Shown: positions 18,767-27,595 of the stretch, one piece after another
How positions within the stretch are numbered: position 1 is the first letter of the stretch
Layout of the letters: each line of letters starts with the position of its first letter
Source of the DNA: Saccharospirillaceae bacterium
GTDB lineage: Bacteria; Pseudomonadota; Gammaproteobacteria; Pseudomonadales; Oceanobacteraceae
Assembly: GCA_021208685.1 (NCBI GenBank)
Contig: JAJOJJ010000018.1
Location: forward strand, 62,001 to 126,000
Direction of reading: 5' to 3'
DNA length: 64,000 nucleotides
Position numbers and translations under genes: made by a program
Notes under the pieces: model-generated
Databases searched by the model: none
Told to the model about the DNA's origin: nothing
The model's input: the letters and a program-made list of their open reading frames with translations, nothing else

Positions 18767-20614
18767 ATGCAAAGGAACGTTTTACTGGTCGATGATGAAG
18801 CCGGAATCATTCAGGCTATCCGGCGTATGCTGCGGGCCGAACCGTTCCATATTCTCGAAGCCAGCAGTGGTGATGAAGCGCTCGCCATTCTTCAGCGTCA
18901 TGATATTGAGCTGATGATCACGGACTATAAAATGCCGGGAATGGACGGCCTGACCCTGTGCCAGAAAACACGTGAAGTATCCCCTGCCACCTACCGACTG
19001 TTGCTGTCCGGACAAGTTGACTACAGCGCTCTCCGTCGTGCCTGGCAGCAGGGAGACGTTCACCGCTTTGTTGCCAAACCCTGGGATAACCTGCTGCTGG
19101 GCATGGATATCAAAGAAGGGCTGAAACAGCATGACCTGCTGAAAAATCTGCAACACATCAGTCAGTCACTGCAAACGGAACAGGCCATTTTACTCACCGA
19201 CAGCAACTGGATTGTACGCATGGCCAGCCCTCTGCTGTGTGAAGCGCTGCAATGTGAAGAACAGGATATTCTGGGCGTTAACCTGTTTGCCAGTGCGCTG
19301 TCATCCATGCCGGTGACGCTGGAAACCGATGTAACCCGTCAGGTCGAACAACAACAGACCTGGCTCGGATACTTCAGTCTGACCGGCCCGCTGCAACTGA
19401 ACCTGCCCGCCTGGATGGCCATTACCCCACTGGGCAACCAATTCCGTTTGTGCTCCTGCAATTTTGTTGCGTCCGAACAATCGCCTCAGCGCGACCTTAA
19501 AGATGAACTGCAACGCTATTCGGGCGAGCATCATTTACAGCGTCTGCAGCTGGCTGCCGACAGAGCACACACCGAACCACAGCTGTTGGTCGTCGCGTTC
19601 CCGGCTGAAACGGTTCATCACAAAGATCTGTCTTCTATCTGTTATGAGCGCCTGCAGGCGGCGACCGATGACCTTTATGAGATCTACTCACCACAGCCTC
19701 ATACATTCCTTATTCTGTTACCGGCATCCGTATCAGACGAGCAAATTGAGCGGCTGAGTCAGAACATTCAGCAGGATTTCAATGAAGCGGTCAGTTTTCA
19801 GGGGCAACCAACACGCCTGCAGCCAACCATCAGCATTGAACAAAAGCCAGCCGGCATTACCCACTGGGACGACTGGCTGCGCCGTCGTCTGGGCCTGCCG
19901 GTCAGCACAAACAAAGAACAAGTGCGTGAAATATCCGCCGCACCGGTTGCCGATCAGGAATCGGCCTCCAGCCAATACGCTGCGCTGCCGGTGTTTGACC
20001 AGCAGGGTACTCTCTCGGCCCTGCAGGCTCCACCTGCCAGCCGCTATGACGAAGCCGGATGGCGATCCTGGTTCAAAGCCATAGGCAATACCTGGCAGCA
20101 GCATTTTGACCACGAACTGAACATTGTGATGCCCGCAGCAGATCAGCCTGCGGAGGCCATCCGGTGCTTTATCAAAGCCCTGGCCGATTGCCGGCGCACG
20201 ATCCCCGTGCAGTGCCGGATTATCCTCGGCGAAGATTGCATTCTCAGTCAGGATGAAGAAGACCTGAACTGGCGCGCTGAACTTCGGGCGCAGGAATGCC
20301 AGCTGTTTATTGCCAACTTTGGTCGCAGCTTCCTGAATCCGCGACAGATTTTATCGCTGCCCATTCAGGGCGTCAGTCTGGCGCCGGAATTCCTGATTCA
20401 CATGCGCAACAGTAAATCGCTGCCGCAAAGCCGGCGTCTGCTGCAACGCATTCATGACCACGGTCTGATCATTTACGCTCCGGGAATGGACAATACCGAA
20501 GCGCTGGCTTCGGCGCACCAGAGCAATGTCGACTGGCTGTCTGGGGCGGTGCTGTCACGGGAGCTGAACGCTGATCAGCTGCAATGGTTCTCACCCGCAG
20601 CAGAACTGGGCTGA
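18767..20614 (+). CDS. Receiver-PAS protein with degenerate GGDEF and EAL domains
   Basis: 615 residues. Residues ~4-120 are an RpfG-type receiver (LLVDDEAGI, LMITDYKMPGMDG, VHRFVAKPWDN). A PAS-like part follows (~145-220). Residues ~255-370 look like a GGDEF fold (LLVVAFPAET, DDLYEIYS, FLILLP) without the GGDEF loop, and ~420-610 look like EAL (a late GLIIYAPGMDNTEAL and VDWLSGAVLSREL) without catalytic EAL or metal residues. It is most likely a c-di-GMP-sensing or scaffolding output, not an enzyme. GGAGG precedes the ATG. Confidence 0.82.
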   Translation: MQRNVLLVDDEAGIIQAIRRMLRAEPFHILEASSGDEALAILQRHDIELMITDYKMPGMDGLTLCQKTREVSPATYRLLLSGQVDYSALRRAWQQGDVHRFVAKPWDNLLLGMDIKEGLKQHDLLKNLQHISQSLQTEQAILLTDSNWIVRMASPLLCEALQCEEQDILGVNLFASALSSMPVTLETDVTRQVEQQQTWLGYFSLTGPLQLNLPAWMAITPLGNQFRLCSCNFVASEQSPQRDLKDELQRYSGEHHLQRLQLAADRAHTEPQLLVVAFPAETVHHKDLSSICYERLQAATDDLYEIYSPQPHTFLILLPASVSDEQIERLSQNIQQDFNEAVSFQGQPTRLQPTISIEQKPAGITHWDDWLRRRLGLPVSTNKEQVREISAAPVADQESASSQYAALPVFDQQGTLSALQAPPASRYDEAGWRSWFKAIGNTWQQHFDHELNIVMPAADQPAEAIRCFIKALADCRRTIPVQCRIILGEDCILSQDEEDLNWRAELRAQECQLFIANFGRSFLNPRQILSLPIQGVSLAPEFLIHMRNSKSLPQSRRLLQRIHDHGLIIYAPGMDNTEALASAHQSNVDWLSGAVLSRELNADQLQWFSPAAELG

Positions 20615-20667
20615 GTCATTCAGCGGTTCATTAGGGTATGATAGGCTCCTGCTAAAAGGAGCCTCAT

Positions 20668-20928
20668 GTGAACAAAGATCAAGCCTACCACCAGATTGCC
20701 CTTGCCTGCCTTAAAGCGTTGCGCACCCCAGCCGGAGCCAGCGCTGAAGACCCGGTCAAAGAGCTGTACTCTGTTATTGATAATGCCTTCGAAAGCCAGT
20801 TTGCTCTGCTGGTTACGGAACTCGAAGACAGCAAACACCGTCTCAACCTGATTCTGCAACTGGATCCGCAACGCCATACTCTGGCCGATGCGCAGGCCAT
20901 CATTCAACACAACGGAACTGCACACTAG
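20668..20928 (+). CDS. Small conserved hypothetical protein
   Basis: 86 residues from a GTG preceded by AAAGGAG. All-helical appearance, no cysteines beyond one, no TM segment. It sits nine bases before the M16 protease gene and 53 bases after the receiver protein, and probably belongs to the protease transcript. No family is recognised. Confidence 0.65.
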   Translation: MNKDQAYHQIALACLKALRTPAGASAEDPVKELYSVIDNAFESQFALLVTELEDSKHRLNLILQLDPQRHTLADAQAIIQHNGTAH

Positions 20929-20937
20929 GGAGCAGGC

Positions 20938-23784
20938 ATGTTATCGCCACGTTACTGGACTTTCTTACTCATCGTATTGGGCGCAATCGTATTTTCTATG
21001 ATTAAGTTTTCCGCCGGACCCGAATTGGTTGTCAGCCCGGCTGACACCTTCAAATACCGCTACCTGACACTGGATAACGGTATGAAAGTGTTACTGGTCA
21101 ACACCCCCGATGCCGATAAAGCGGCCGCCGCCGTCAGCGTCGATGCCGGCAGTGGCGATGACCCCAAAGGCCGTGAAGGTCTGGCCCACTTCCTTGAGCA
21201 CATGCTGTTCCTCGGTACAGAACCTTACCCTGAAGCCGGAGAATATCAGGCTTATATCAGCCGTCACGGCGGCAGCCATAACGCCTTTACTGCCCACAGC
21301 CAGACCACGTATTTTTTCGATATTGATCACAAAGCCTTCAGCGGCGCACTGGATCGTTTTGCGCCGTTCTTTATTTCACCGACCTTCGATGAAGCCTACG
21401 TAGACCGTGAAAAAAACGCCGTACATGCCGAGTACAGTTCAAAACTGAAAGATGATTTCCGCCGCATTTACTCAGCCGAAAAACAGGCGATGAACCCGGA
21501 ACACCCATACGCCTCCTTTGCTACCGGCAACCTCGATACCCTGTCCGACCGCGCTGACAGTAAAATCCGCGATGATTTACTGACGTTCTACAACAATCAT
21601 TATTCCGCTGATCGCATGACACTGGTTCTGGCCAGCAAAGACCCTCTTGATCAGCTGGAAAGCTGGGCAAAAAGCCATTTTTCTGCCGTCCCTGACCATC
21701 AGACCGTCGCGCGTGAGGCTAACCCGCCGCTGTTTATTCCCGGCCAGTTGCCACTGGATATGAACATTGAACCGGTCAAAGAAATCCGCCGCCTGCAATT
21801 CACCTTCCCGATGCCGGAAACACAGACCCTGTACGCCTACAAGCCGGTACAGGTTCTGTCGAATCTGATTGGTCATGAAGGTGAAGGCAGCCTGCTGGCA
21901 CTGCTGAAAGAAAAGGGCTGGGCCGAAGGTCTGAGCGCCGGACGTTCCCTCAGCACTCCGGATGAAACCACGCTGGTGGTACAGATTCAGCTGACCAAAC
22001 TGGGTCTGCTGCACACCGAGAATATTACCCAGGCACTGATGCACTACATCAGCCTGCTGAAGCAACAACCACTGCCGCCCTATCTGCTGACCGAGCAACA
22101 ACAACTGAGCGACCTGTCATTCCGCTTTCAGGAACAAAGCCGCCTCAGTGATTACGTGGTACGCCTGAGCAGCAACATGCTGGTGTATCCGGCAGAAGAC
22201 ATTATCTACGGTGATTACCGCTGGCAGCCAATCAGCCAGCAACAACTGCAACCCTATCTGGATGCCTTGTCCGCCAAAAACATGCTGCGCACGCTGATCG
22301 CACCAAAGATCGCCACTGAAACCATCGATCCGTGGTACGGCACCGCCATCCGTATCCGTCCCGGCGATTACCGTGCGGATTCGGTGAACACCGATGGACT
22401 GGACCAGCTTACCCTGCCAGCACCTAACCCCTTTATACCCACCGACTTTACCCTGCACGCCGACGCACCGCAGGCAACGCCGGAAGCCCTGATCAACGAA
22501 CCGGGCCGTTTGCTGTGGTACTACCCGGAGCATGAATTTGCCATGCCCAAAGCCCGGGTACTGATTCAGCTGCAACAAGCCAGCGTGCAGAATTCAGCCC
22601 GGCAGCGGGTACTGGCACAGCTGTACAGCCGTACCGTCAATGAAGCGCTGAACACCTACAGCTACCCGGCCTACCTGGCGGGTCTGACCTACAGCCTCAA
22701 TGCATCCGGCCGTGGTCTGGAACTGTCTCTGGGTGGCTATCAGCACAAACTGCCGGAACTGCTGAAACGCGTTCTCAGCGAAATGGACAGCTTCACACTG
22801 AGCGAAGAAGACTTTGGCCGCTATCAGGCGTCATTGCAGCGCACGCTGGAAAATCAGCTGAAAAACAAGCCCTTTGAACGCGAACTGGCGGTACTGAAAA
22901 ACTGGCTTTACGACCCCAGCTTCGATAAGACCGAGTTACTGGCCGCACTGGCAGACGTCAGCCTTTCTGATGTTCAGCAGTATGCCGCGACCTTCCGCAA
23001 TGAGCTGGCCATACAGATGTATGTTCATGGACAACTGAGCAAAGTTCAGGCGCAGGAACTGGCTGCCATTGTTAATGCCCGTTATCCGGCCAACGCCGCA
23101 CAGGTAGCCTTACCGCAATTGCTGCGTGTTCCGGAGGGTCAGCATCAGAAAAACCTGACGCTGGATCATCAGGACACGGCCATTGTGCTCTATGTGCAGG
23201 GCCAGGAAGGCAGCGACCGCAACCGTGCACGCTACGCTCTGCTGGGGCAGATTCTCAGCGCGCCTTACTATCAGACCATGCGTACCGAGCAGCAATTAGG
23301 CTATATCGTGTTCGCCACGCCATTCCCACAGCAGACCATCCCGGGTCTGGCCTTTATTGTTCAATCACCGGAGGCCTCTCCACAGACCATTCTCGACAGC
23401 AGCCTGAAATTCTTCAGCGACTTCGAGCAGCAGCTGGGCAGCATGTCGGAGGAAGAATTTAACTCCTACCGTCAGGGCCTGAGCACTCTGTTACTGGAAA
23501 AGCCGAAAAATATGGCGGAAAAAGTTGCCCGCTTCTGGCGTGATATCGAAGTGTTGCGCTACAGCTTCAACACCAACGAAGCCATCGCCGCCGAAGTCCA
23601 GACTCTCAGTCGGGATGAAATCCGTGCACTCTACCAGAATGCCATTCTGGAACGTGGCAAGCCCTGGCTGATGATAACTCAGGGCGGCGCCGTTCAGGAC
23701 TGGCCGACACTCGACACCCTGACGCGCGACAGCCTGCCTCGTTTCGAGCGGCCACAGCCGGAACAGGCTGCCGTTTCGCAGTAA
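20938..23784 (+). CDS. M16 (pitrilysin/insulinase) zinc protease
   Basis: 948 residues of the M16A family (E. coli protease III/PtrA type). An N-terminal hydrophobic helix (residues ~6-24) acts as a signal or anchor toward the periplasm. The inverted zinc motif HFLEH is at 84-88, and the downstream zinc glutamate lies in REKNAVHAEY near 160-170. Two further M16 repeats give the usual clam-shell; the inactive C-terminal half is recognisable by YQTMRTEQQLGYIV. It degrades short to medium peptides. A rho-independent terminator follows. Confidence 0.93.
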   Translation: MLSPRYWTFLLIVLGAIVFSMIKFSAGPELVVSPADTFKYRYLTLDNGMKVLLVNTPDADKAAAAVSVDAGSGDDPKGREGLAHFLEHMLFLGTEPYPEAGEYQAYISRHGGSHNAFTAHSQTTYFFDIDHKAFSGALDRFAPFFISPTFDEAYVDREKNAVHAEYSSKLKDDFRRIYSAEKQAMNPEHPYASFATGNLDTLSDRADSKIRDDLLTFYNNHYSADRMTLVLASKDPLDQLESWAKSHFSAVPDHQTVAREANPPLFIPGQLPLDMNIEPVKEIRRLQFTFPMPETQTLYAYKPVQVLSNLIGHEGEGSLLALLKEKGWAEGLSAGRSLSTPDETTLVVQIQLTKLGLLHTENITQALMHYISLLKQQPLPPYLLTEQQQLSDLSFRFQEQSRLSDYVVRLSSNMLVYPAEDIIYGDYRWQPISQQQLQPYLDALSAKNMLRTLIAPKIATETIDPWYGTAIRIRPGDYRADSVNTDGLDQLTLPAPNPFIPTDFTLHADAPQATPEALINEPGRLLWYYPEHEFAMPKARVLIQLQQASVQNSARQRVLAQLYSRTVNEALNTYSYPAYLAGLTYSLNASGRGLELSLGGYQHKLPELLKRVLSEMDSFTLSEEDFGRYQASLQRTLENQLKNKPFERELAVLKNWLYDPSFDKTELLAALADVSLSDVQQYAATFRNELAIQMYVHGQLSKVQAQELAAIVNARYPANAAQVALPQLLRVPEGQHQKNLTLDHQDTAIVLYVQGQEGSDRNRARYALLGQILSAPYYQTMRTEQQLGYIVFATPFPQQTIPGLAFIVQSPEASPQTILDSSLKFFSDFEQQLGSMSEEEFNSYRQGLSTLLLEKPKNMAEKVARFWRDIEVLRYSFNTNEAIAAEVQTLSRDEIRALYQNAILERGKPWLMITQGGAVQDWPTLDTLTRDSLPRFERPQPEQAAVSQ

Positions 23785-23819
23785 ACAGCAGGCATGGGCG
23801 GTACAGCCCATCCTTTAAG

Positions 23820-23855
23820 AGCCCGCCATGATCTGCAACATGGCGGGCTTTTTTA
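23820..23855 (+). terminator. Rho-independent terminator of the M16 gene
   Basis: An 11-bp stem (AGCCCGCCATG with its complement) and a TTTTTT run after the stop at 23784. Confidence 0.9.
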
Positions 23856-24015
23856 TGCCCGACGCCCCCAGAGCCGTTGTCTGAATGGATTCATAAAGCC
23901 AGGCGGGCACTGAATGGGGCAGAAGTGCCTTAACTCAAAGGTGCTTCAACCCTTTACTTGTTACACAATAATCGCGAACCTGAACCTCTGATCCTTCTTA
24001 CTGAGTAGCTACTGC

Positions 24016-24786
24016 ATGATCAAGAATGCCTTTATTACCGGTGCTGCCTCCGGCATTGGCCGGGCAACCGCCGAAGCCCTGTATGCCGGGGGCTGGAGTC
24101 TGGGCCTGGCTGACATTAACGAACAGGCGTTAAAGGAAATGACCCTGGGCTGGGATGAGCAGCGTGTGCGCTGCTACACCCTCGATGTGACCCAGCCGGA
24201 GCAGTGTGCCGCGGTGATCGGTGAGTTTGCCGCGCAGCATGACAAACAGCTGCGCCTGCTGTTCAACTCCGCCGGCATTCTGCAGATTGACCGTTTTGAA
24301 GACGTCAGCAGCCAGCGCCACCAGCAGATTTTCGATATTAATGTGATGGGCACAATCCACTGCTGTCAGGCCGCCTTCCCTTACCTGCGTCATACCAGCG
24401 GCGCTCAGGTAATCAACATGAGTTCCGCCTCGGCAACCTATGGCATTCCGCGGCTGGCCAGTTATTCCGCCTCCAAATTTGCCATCAGCGGCCTGACCGA
24501 AGCCCTGGAACTGGAATGGGAAGAGTACGGCATCCGTGTCTGCGATGTGATGCCGCCTTTTGTCAGCACACCGATGCTCAATGAACAGGCCTCCGGCGCA
24601 CCAGTACTGGATAAACTCGGTATTCACCTGAACGCCGACGATGTCGCCCGTACCATCATGCAGCAGATTAAACAGCCGAAAACACACCGCGCCGTCAGCC
24701 TGCAGTTTGCTCTGACCTACGCCGCCAGCCAGTTACTGCCCCGCGCGGTTACCCGCGCCATTATCCGCTTTCTGAATAAAGGCTGA
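24016..24786 (+). CDS. Short-chain dehydrogenase/reductase
   Basis: 256-residue classical SDR. The nucleotide motif is TGAASGIG (residues ~8-15), with LADINE at the end of beta-2 (an aspartate, so NAD is favoured), NSAGI near 90, and the catalytic triad serine (NMSSAS near 137), tyrosine and lysine (YSASK near 152). The substrate is not predictable. It stands alone between two terminators and ends in a basic/hydrophobic C-terminal stretch. Confidence 0.9.
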   Translation: MIKNAFITGAASGIGRATAEALYAGGWSLGLADINEQALKEMTLGWDEQRVRCYTLDVTQPEQCAAVIGEFAAQHDKQLRLLFNSAGILQIDRFEDVSSQRHQQIFDINVMGTIHCCQAAFPYLRHTSGAQVINMSSASATYGIPRLASYSASKFAISGLTEALELEWEEYGIRVCDVMPPFVSTPMLNEQASGAPVLDKLGIHLNADDVARTIMQQIKQPKTHRAVSLQFALTYAASQLLPRAVTRAIIRFLNKG

Positions 24787-24796
24787 GTCGCCGCTG

Positions 24797-24823
24797 CGCC
24801 CGGGTTTACCGGGCGTTTTTTTT
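24797..24823 (+). terminator. Rho-independent terminator of the SDR gene
   Basis: CGCCCGG and CCGGGCG around a short loop, followed by eight T. Confidence 0.88.
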
Positions 24824-24850
24824 ATTGCGACTCGTTGTATTCCAGCGTAT

Positions 24851-25465
24851 TTATTCCGGCCTCGGCAGAGTAAACAGCTCACCCAGCGCGGCATATTCAC
24901 TGCCGCCCAGACGCGCCAGCGGATTCAGCTCTGCGGCCCCGACCTGCAGCCGCGGCTCTTTGCTGAGCACAATATCCTCTGCCAGATACACCGCCTCAGC
25001 CTGTAAAAACAGCACATGCTGCTCACCCGGTCCGACATCCACCTGCTGTTGCAGAGTACAGGCAAACGCCACCGGCGCCTGACTGAGACGCGGCAGGGCT
25101 GATCCGGCAAAAGCATCCAGCGCCAGACCGGAACGCTCGACCTCACTGTCGCCATAGGCCAGAGTCGCCGAGCTGGCATTCAGCGCCTGCAATTGTTCCA
25201 CCGACGCAATGTGCAGCACACATCGGCCATCACGGGCCAGATTGGTAAAGGTATCTTTTTCGTCACCGGCAGGCTTTTTACCCACGGAAACCACAAAGGT
25301 CGGCGGATTGGCACAGACCGGCGCAAAGAACGAATAAGGCGCGAGATTATAGGATGAGCCATCGTCATTCACGCTCAGAATCCAGGCAATCGGACGCGGC
25401 AGAACGGTCTGAATCAGCAGGTGATAACACTCAACAGGGTTAAGGTCGGCAAAACGTAATTCCAT
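24851..25465 (-). CDS. Flavin reductase-like FMN-binding protein
   Basis: 204 residues of the flavin reductase-like (NADH:FMN oxidoreductase, split-barrel) superfamily. The typical opening is present: LIQTVLPRPIAWILSVNDDG, then NLAPYSFFAPVCANPPTFVVSVG, the FMN-phosphate region, and KDTFTNLARDGRCVLHI. It would bind FMN; the electron donor and partner are unknown. The ATG at 25465 matches the family N-terminus. It is divergent from the BASS transporter gene. Confidence 0.88.
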   Translation of the reverse strand: MELRFADLNPVECYHLLIQTVLPRPIAWILSVNDDGSSYNLAPYSFFAPVCANPPTFVVSVGKKPAGDEKDTFTNLARDGRCVLHIASVEQLQALNASSATLAYGDSEVERSGLALDAFAGSALPRLSQAPVAFACTLQQQVDVGPGEQHVLFLQAEAVYLAEDIVLSKEPRLQVGAAELNPLARLGGSEYAALGELFTLPRPE

Positions 25466-25621
25466 GATGACTCCGTTATTGATCGGATTTACAGCAAACC
25501 CGATTATTCCCGCCACCGGCGTGAAATACCAGACAACGATCAACAACGGCAAACCTCAACACCCGGCACTGCGCCGCAGGCGTCACTGAGGTAACATAGC
25601 GCTCTGCTTCCGGAGGCACCT

Positions 25622-26575
25622 ATGTTTTCTGTCAATCGCTACTTTCCCCTGCTCGCCATCGCCGTCAGTGTCCTTGCCTGGTATGAACCACAACCTTTGC
25701 TGGGGCTGAAAGACGCCATCGTGCCGCTGCTGACCATTGTTATGTTCTGTATGGGCCTGACCCTGCGCTGGGCGGATTTTCGCCGGGTATGGAATAAACC
25801 GCAGCCCATTGCCCTCGGCGTCTTGCTGCAATTCACACTGATGCCATTGATTGCCTGGCTGCTGGTTCACCTGCTGCAACTGCCGTCCGAGCTGGCCATT
25901 GGCCTGATCATAGTCGGTGCCTGTGCCGGTGGTACCGCCTCCAATGTGATGACCTATCTGGCTGGCGGCGACGTGGCACTGTCGGTCAGCATGACGCTGG
26001 TATCGACACTCTGGGGGGTGGTACTGACCCCGTGGCTGGTTGCGTTTTATTCGTCCGCCGACATTGCCGTGGATACACTGGCAATGATCATCAGCATCGC
26101 TCAGCTGGTGCTGCTGCCGATTGCCGGTGGCCTGTTGTGCAATCACTTTCTTCCCCAGGTCGGACGCAGCCTGAACAGCCATCTGCCGGATATTGCCAGT
26201 GCGTTTATTCTCGCCATTATTGCCATCATCGTTGCCCTCAATGCCGACGAAATTGCCACCATGGGCAGTCTGGCCGTTATCGCGGTGATGCTGCATAACC
26301 TGATCGGCCTCGCTGCGGCTTATGGCATTGCCCGCTGGAATGGTCATACCGAAGTGGAAGCCCGCACCATTGCGCTGGAAGTCGGTATGCAGAACTCCGG
26401 TTTAGGCGTCGCTCTGGCACTCAAGTTTTACGGCCCTGTGGCCGCCCTGCCCGGTGCCTTGTTCAGTGTCTGGCATAACATCAGCGGTTCACTGCTGGCC
26501 GCGTTCTGGAAGTGGCAGACGAATCAAAAAATCCGCACGATGCGTCAGAAAAATGCCGTTAAGGAGCATCCGTGA
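25622..26575 (+). CDS. BASS-family sodium-coupled transporter
   Basis: 317 residues with about nine to ten TM segments, bile acid:sodium symporter family. Diagnostic stretches are GACAGGTASNVMTYLAGGD (first crossover), TLWGVVLTP and EVGMQNSGLGVAL (second crossover). It imports an organic anion with sodium; bacterial members include the pantoate/ketopantoate carrier PanS, but the substrate here is open. GGAGGCACCT precedes the ATG. The last codons overlap the start of the DUF1439-like gene. Confidence 0.9.
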   Translation: MFSVNRYFPLLAIAVSVLAWYEPQPLLGLKDAIVPLLTIVMFCMGLTLRWADFRRVWNKPQPIALGVLLQFTLMPLIAWLLVHLLQLPSELAIGLIIVGACAGGTASNVMTYLAGGDVALSVSMTLVSTLWGVVLTPWLVAFYSSADIAVDTLAMIISIAQLVLLPIAGGLLCNHFLPQVGRSLNSHLPDIASAFILAIIAIIVALNADEIATMGSLAVIAVMLHNLIGLAAAYGIARWNGHTEVEARTIALEVGMQNSGLGVALALKFYGPVAALPGALFSVWHNISGSLLAAFWKWQTNQKIRTMRQKNAVKEHP

Positions 26576-27099
26576 AACGAACCCGCGTGTTTTACGCGGC
26601 CAGCCTGCTGCTGTTCAGTGTCGTGGCACAGGCGTATGAAATCCGCCTGAGCGAGCAGCAATTGCAGCAGCAACTGAACCGCCAGATGCCTCTGAGCCAA
26701 CGTCAGGGCATGGTGACGTTAACGCTGAGCCATCCAAAACTGGATCTGCTGCCCAGTGGTAACCGCCTGAGCCTGCAGACCAATGCCGTGATTGCCACCA
26801 GCATCGGTTTGCAAAGCAGTGGCCAGCTGACGGTGGAAGGTAAAATCCGCTACGACAAAGCACTTTACAGCTTTTTTATTGAAGAGCCGGTTATCCGCCA
26901 GCTTGATATTGATGGCCTGGCACCTGCCCTGCAGCCGCAACTGACCGCGCTTGCACAAAAAGCACTGACACCGGCCTTAACCGGACAGCCGGTGTACACC
27001 CTCAGCGATCAGGACGTTACTCAGGCGATGGCGCGGATGATGCTGCAATCCCTGACCATCACCGAAACCGAAGTCTTACTGGTGATGAGCCCGTTTTAA
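26572..27099 (+). CDS. DUF1439 (YceB)-like periplasmic protein
   Basis: 175 residues from a GTG whose GTGA overlaps the stop of the transporter gene, so translation is coupled. A signal peptide ends at AQA (~residue 21). The mature part (LSEQQLQQQLNRQMPL, then beta-rich LTLSHPKLDLLPSGNRL) resembles DUF1439/YceB proteins, which adopt a lipid-binding-like fold, but here without a lipobox cysteine. Function unknown. It ends just before a GGCACC palindrome. Confidence 0.75.
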   Translation: MKRTRVFYAASLLLFSVVAQAYEIRLSEQQLQQQLNRQMPLSQRQGMVTLTLSHPKLDLLPSGNRLSLQTNAVIATSIGLQSSGQLTVEGKIRYDKALYSFFIEEPVIRQLDIDGLAPALQPQLTALAQKALTPALTGQPVYTLSDQDVTQAMARMMLQSLTITETEVLLVMSPF

Positions 27100-27101
27100 C
27101 A

Positions 27102-27130
27102 GGGCACCTCTGAATTACTCAGAGGTGCCC
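27102..27130. repeat. Solo palindrome of the GGCACCTCTGAAT family
   Basis: GGGCACCTCTGAAT and its complement around one base. It is the same core as the ends of the small mobile element at 38395 and the palindrome at 31944. Here it separates two convergent genes and contains the last four codons and the TAA stop of the reverse-strand gene. It can form a hairpin in both transcripts but has no T-run. Confidence 0.8.
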
Positions 27131-27357
27131 CAGAGTTCTATTTCGGTCCGAACAGGCTGGCGTGCATTGAGTTCAATCTGTACCAGATCATTCAACTCGT
27201 TTAACTCTGCTGCATTCAGCTGACGCAGGTTCAGTGACCTGAATATCCGCTGATCGATCAGGTGTCGCTCATAACAGGACTGGTGCGCAATGCCGATACC
27301 AGCGACCGTAATCGGGTTTCCGGCCAGGGCCGACTGAGAGCAGAACTCGCACTTCAT
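27115..27357 (-). CDS. Small zinc-binding-type hypothetical protein
   Basis: 80 residues starting MKCEFCSQSALAG. CxxC near the N-terminus and HQSC about 23 residues later form a probable zinc site. The rest is helical (RQLNAAELNELNDLVQ). I do not recognise a named family. The open frame extends 39 codons upstream, but the ATG at 27357 begins at the zinc motif and is preferred. Its last codons and stop lie inside the palindrome at 27102-27130. Confidence 0.65.
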   Translation of the reverse strand: MKCEFCSQSALAGNPITVAGIGIAHQSCYERHLIDQRIFRSLNLRQLNAAELNELNDLVQIELNARQPVRTEIELWGTSE

Positions 27358-27595
27358 GAACAAACAACATCCGTAAAAATAAAAGCGGATTCTATACTCG
27401 CCCCGGGAAACATAATTAACAGAATTGTTAATCGTTCTGACGAATTTTGTAATAAAAACGTAACACCAAAGCATCTTCCAGCCCTTGACCAGGCTTACCA
27501 GGCTGTCTGCCCCGGCATCAACCGGTAACGGCTTATGCTGGCAGTCTGTAACCGTTGTTCTAATCTTCAGTCGTAGCTATATAAAGGTTAGCCCC

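Noticed and set aside
25583-26347. A 254-codon frame antisense to the BASS transporter
   Set aside because: Histidine- and glutamine-rich shadow of a membrane protein gene.
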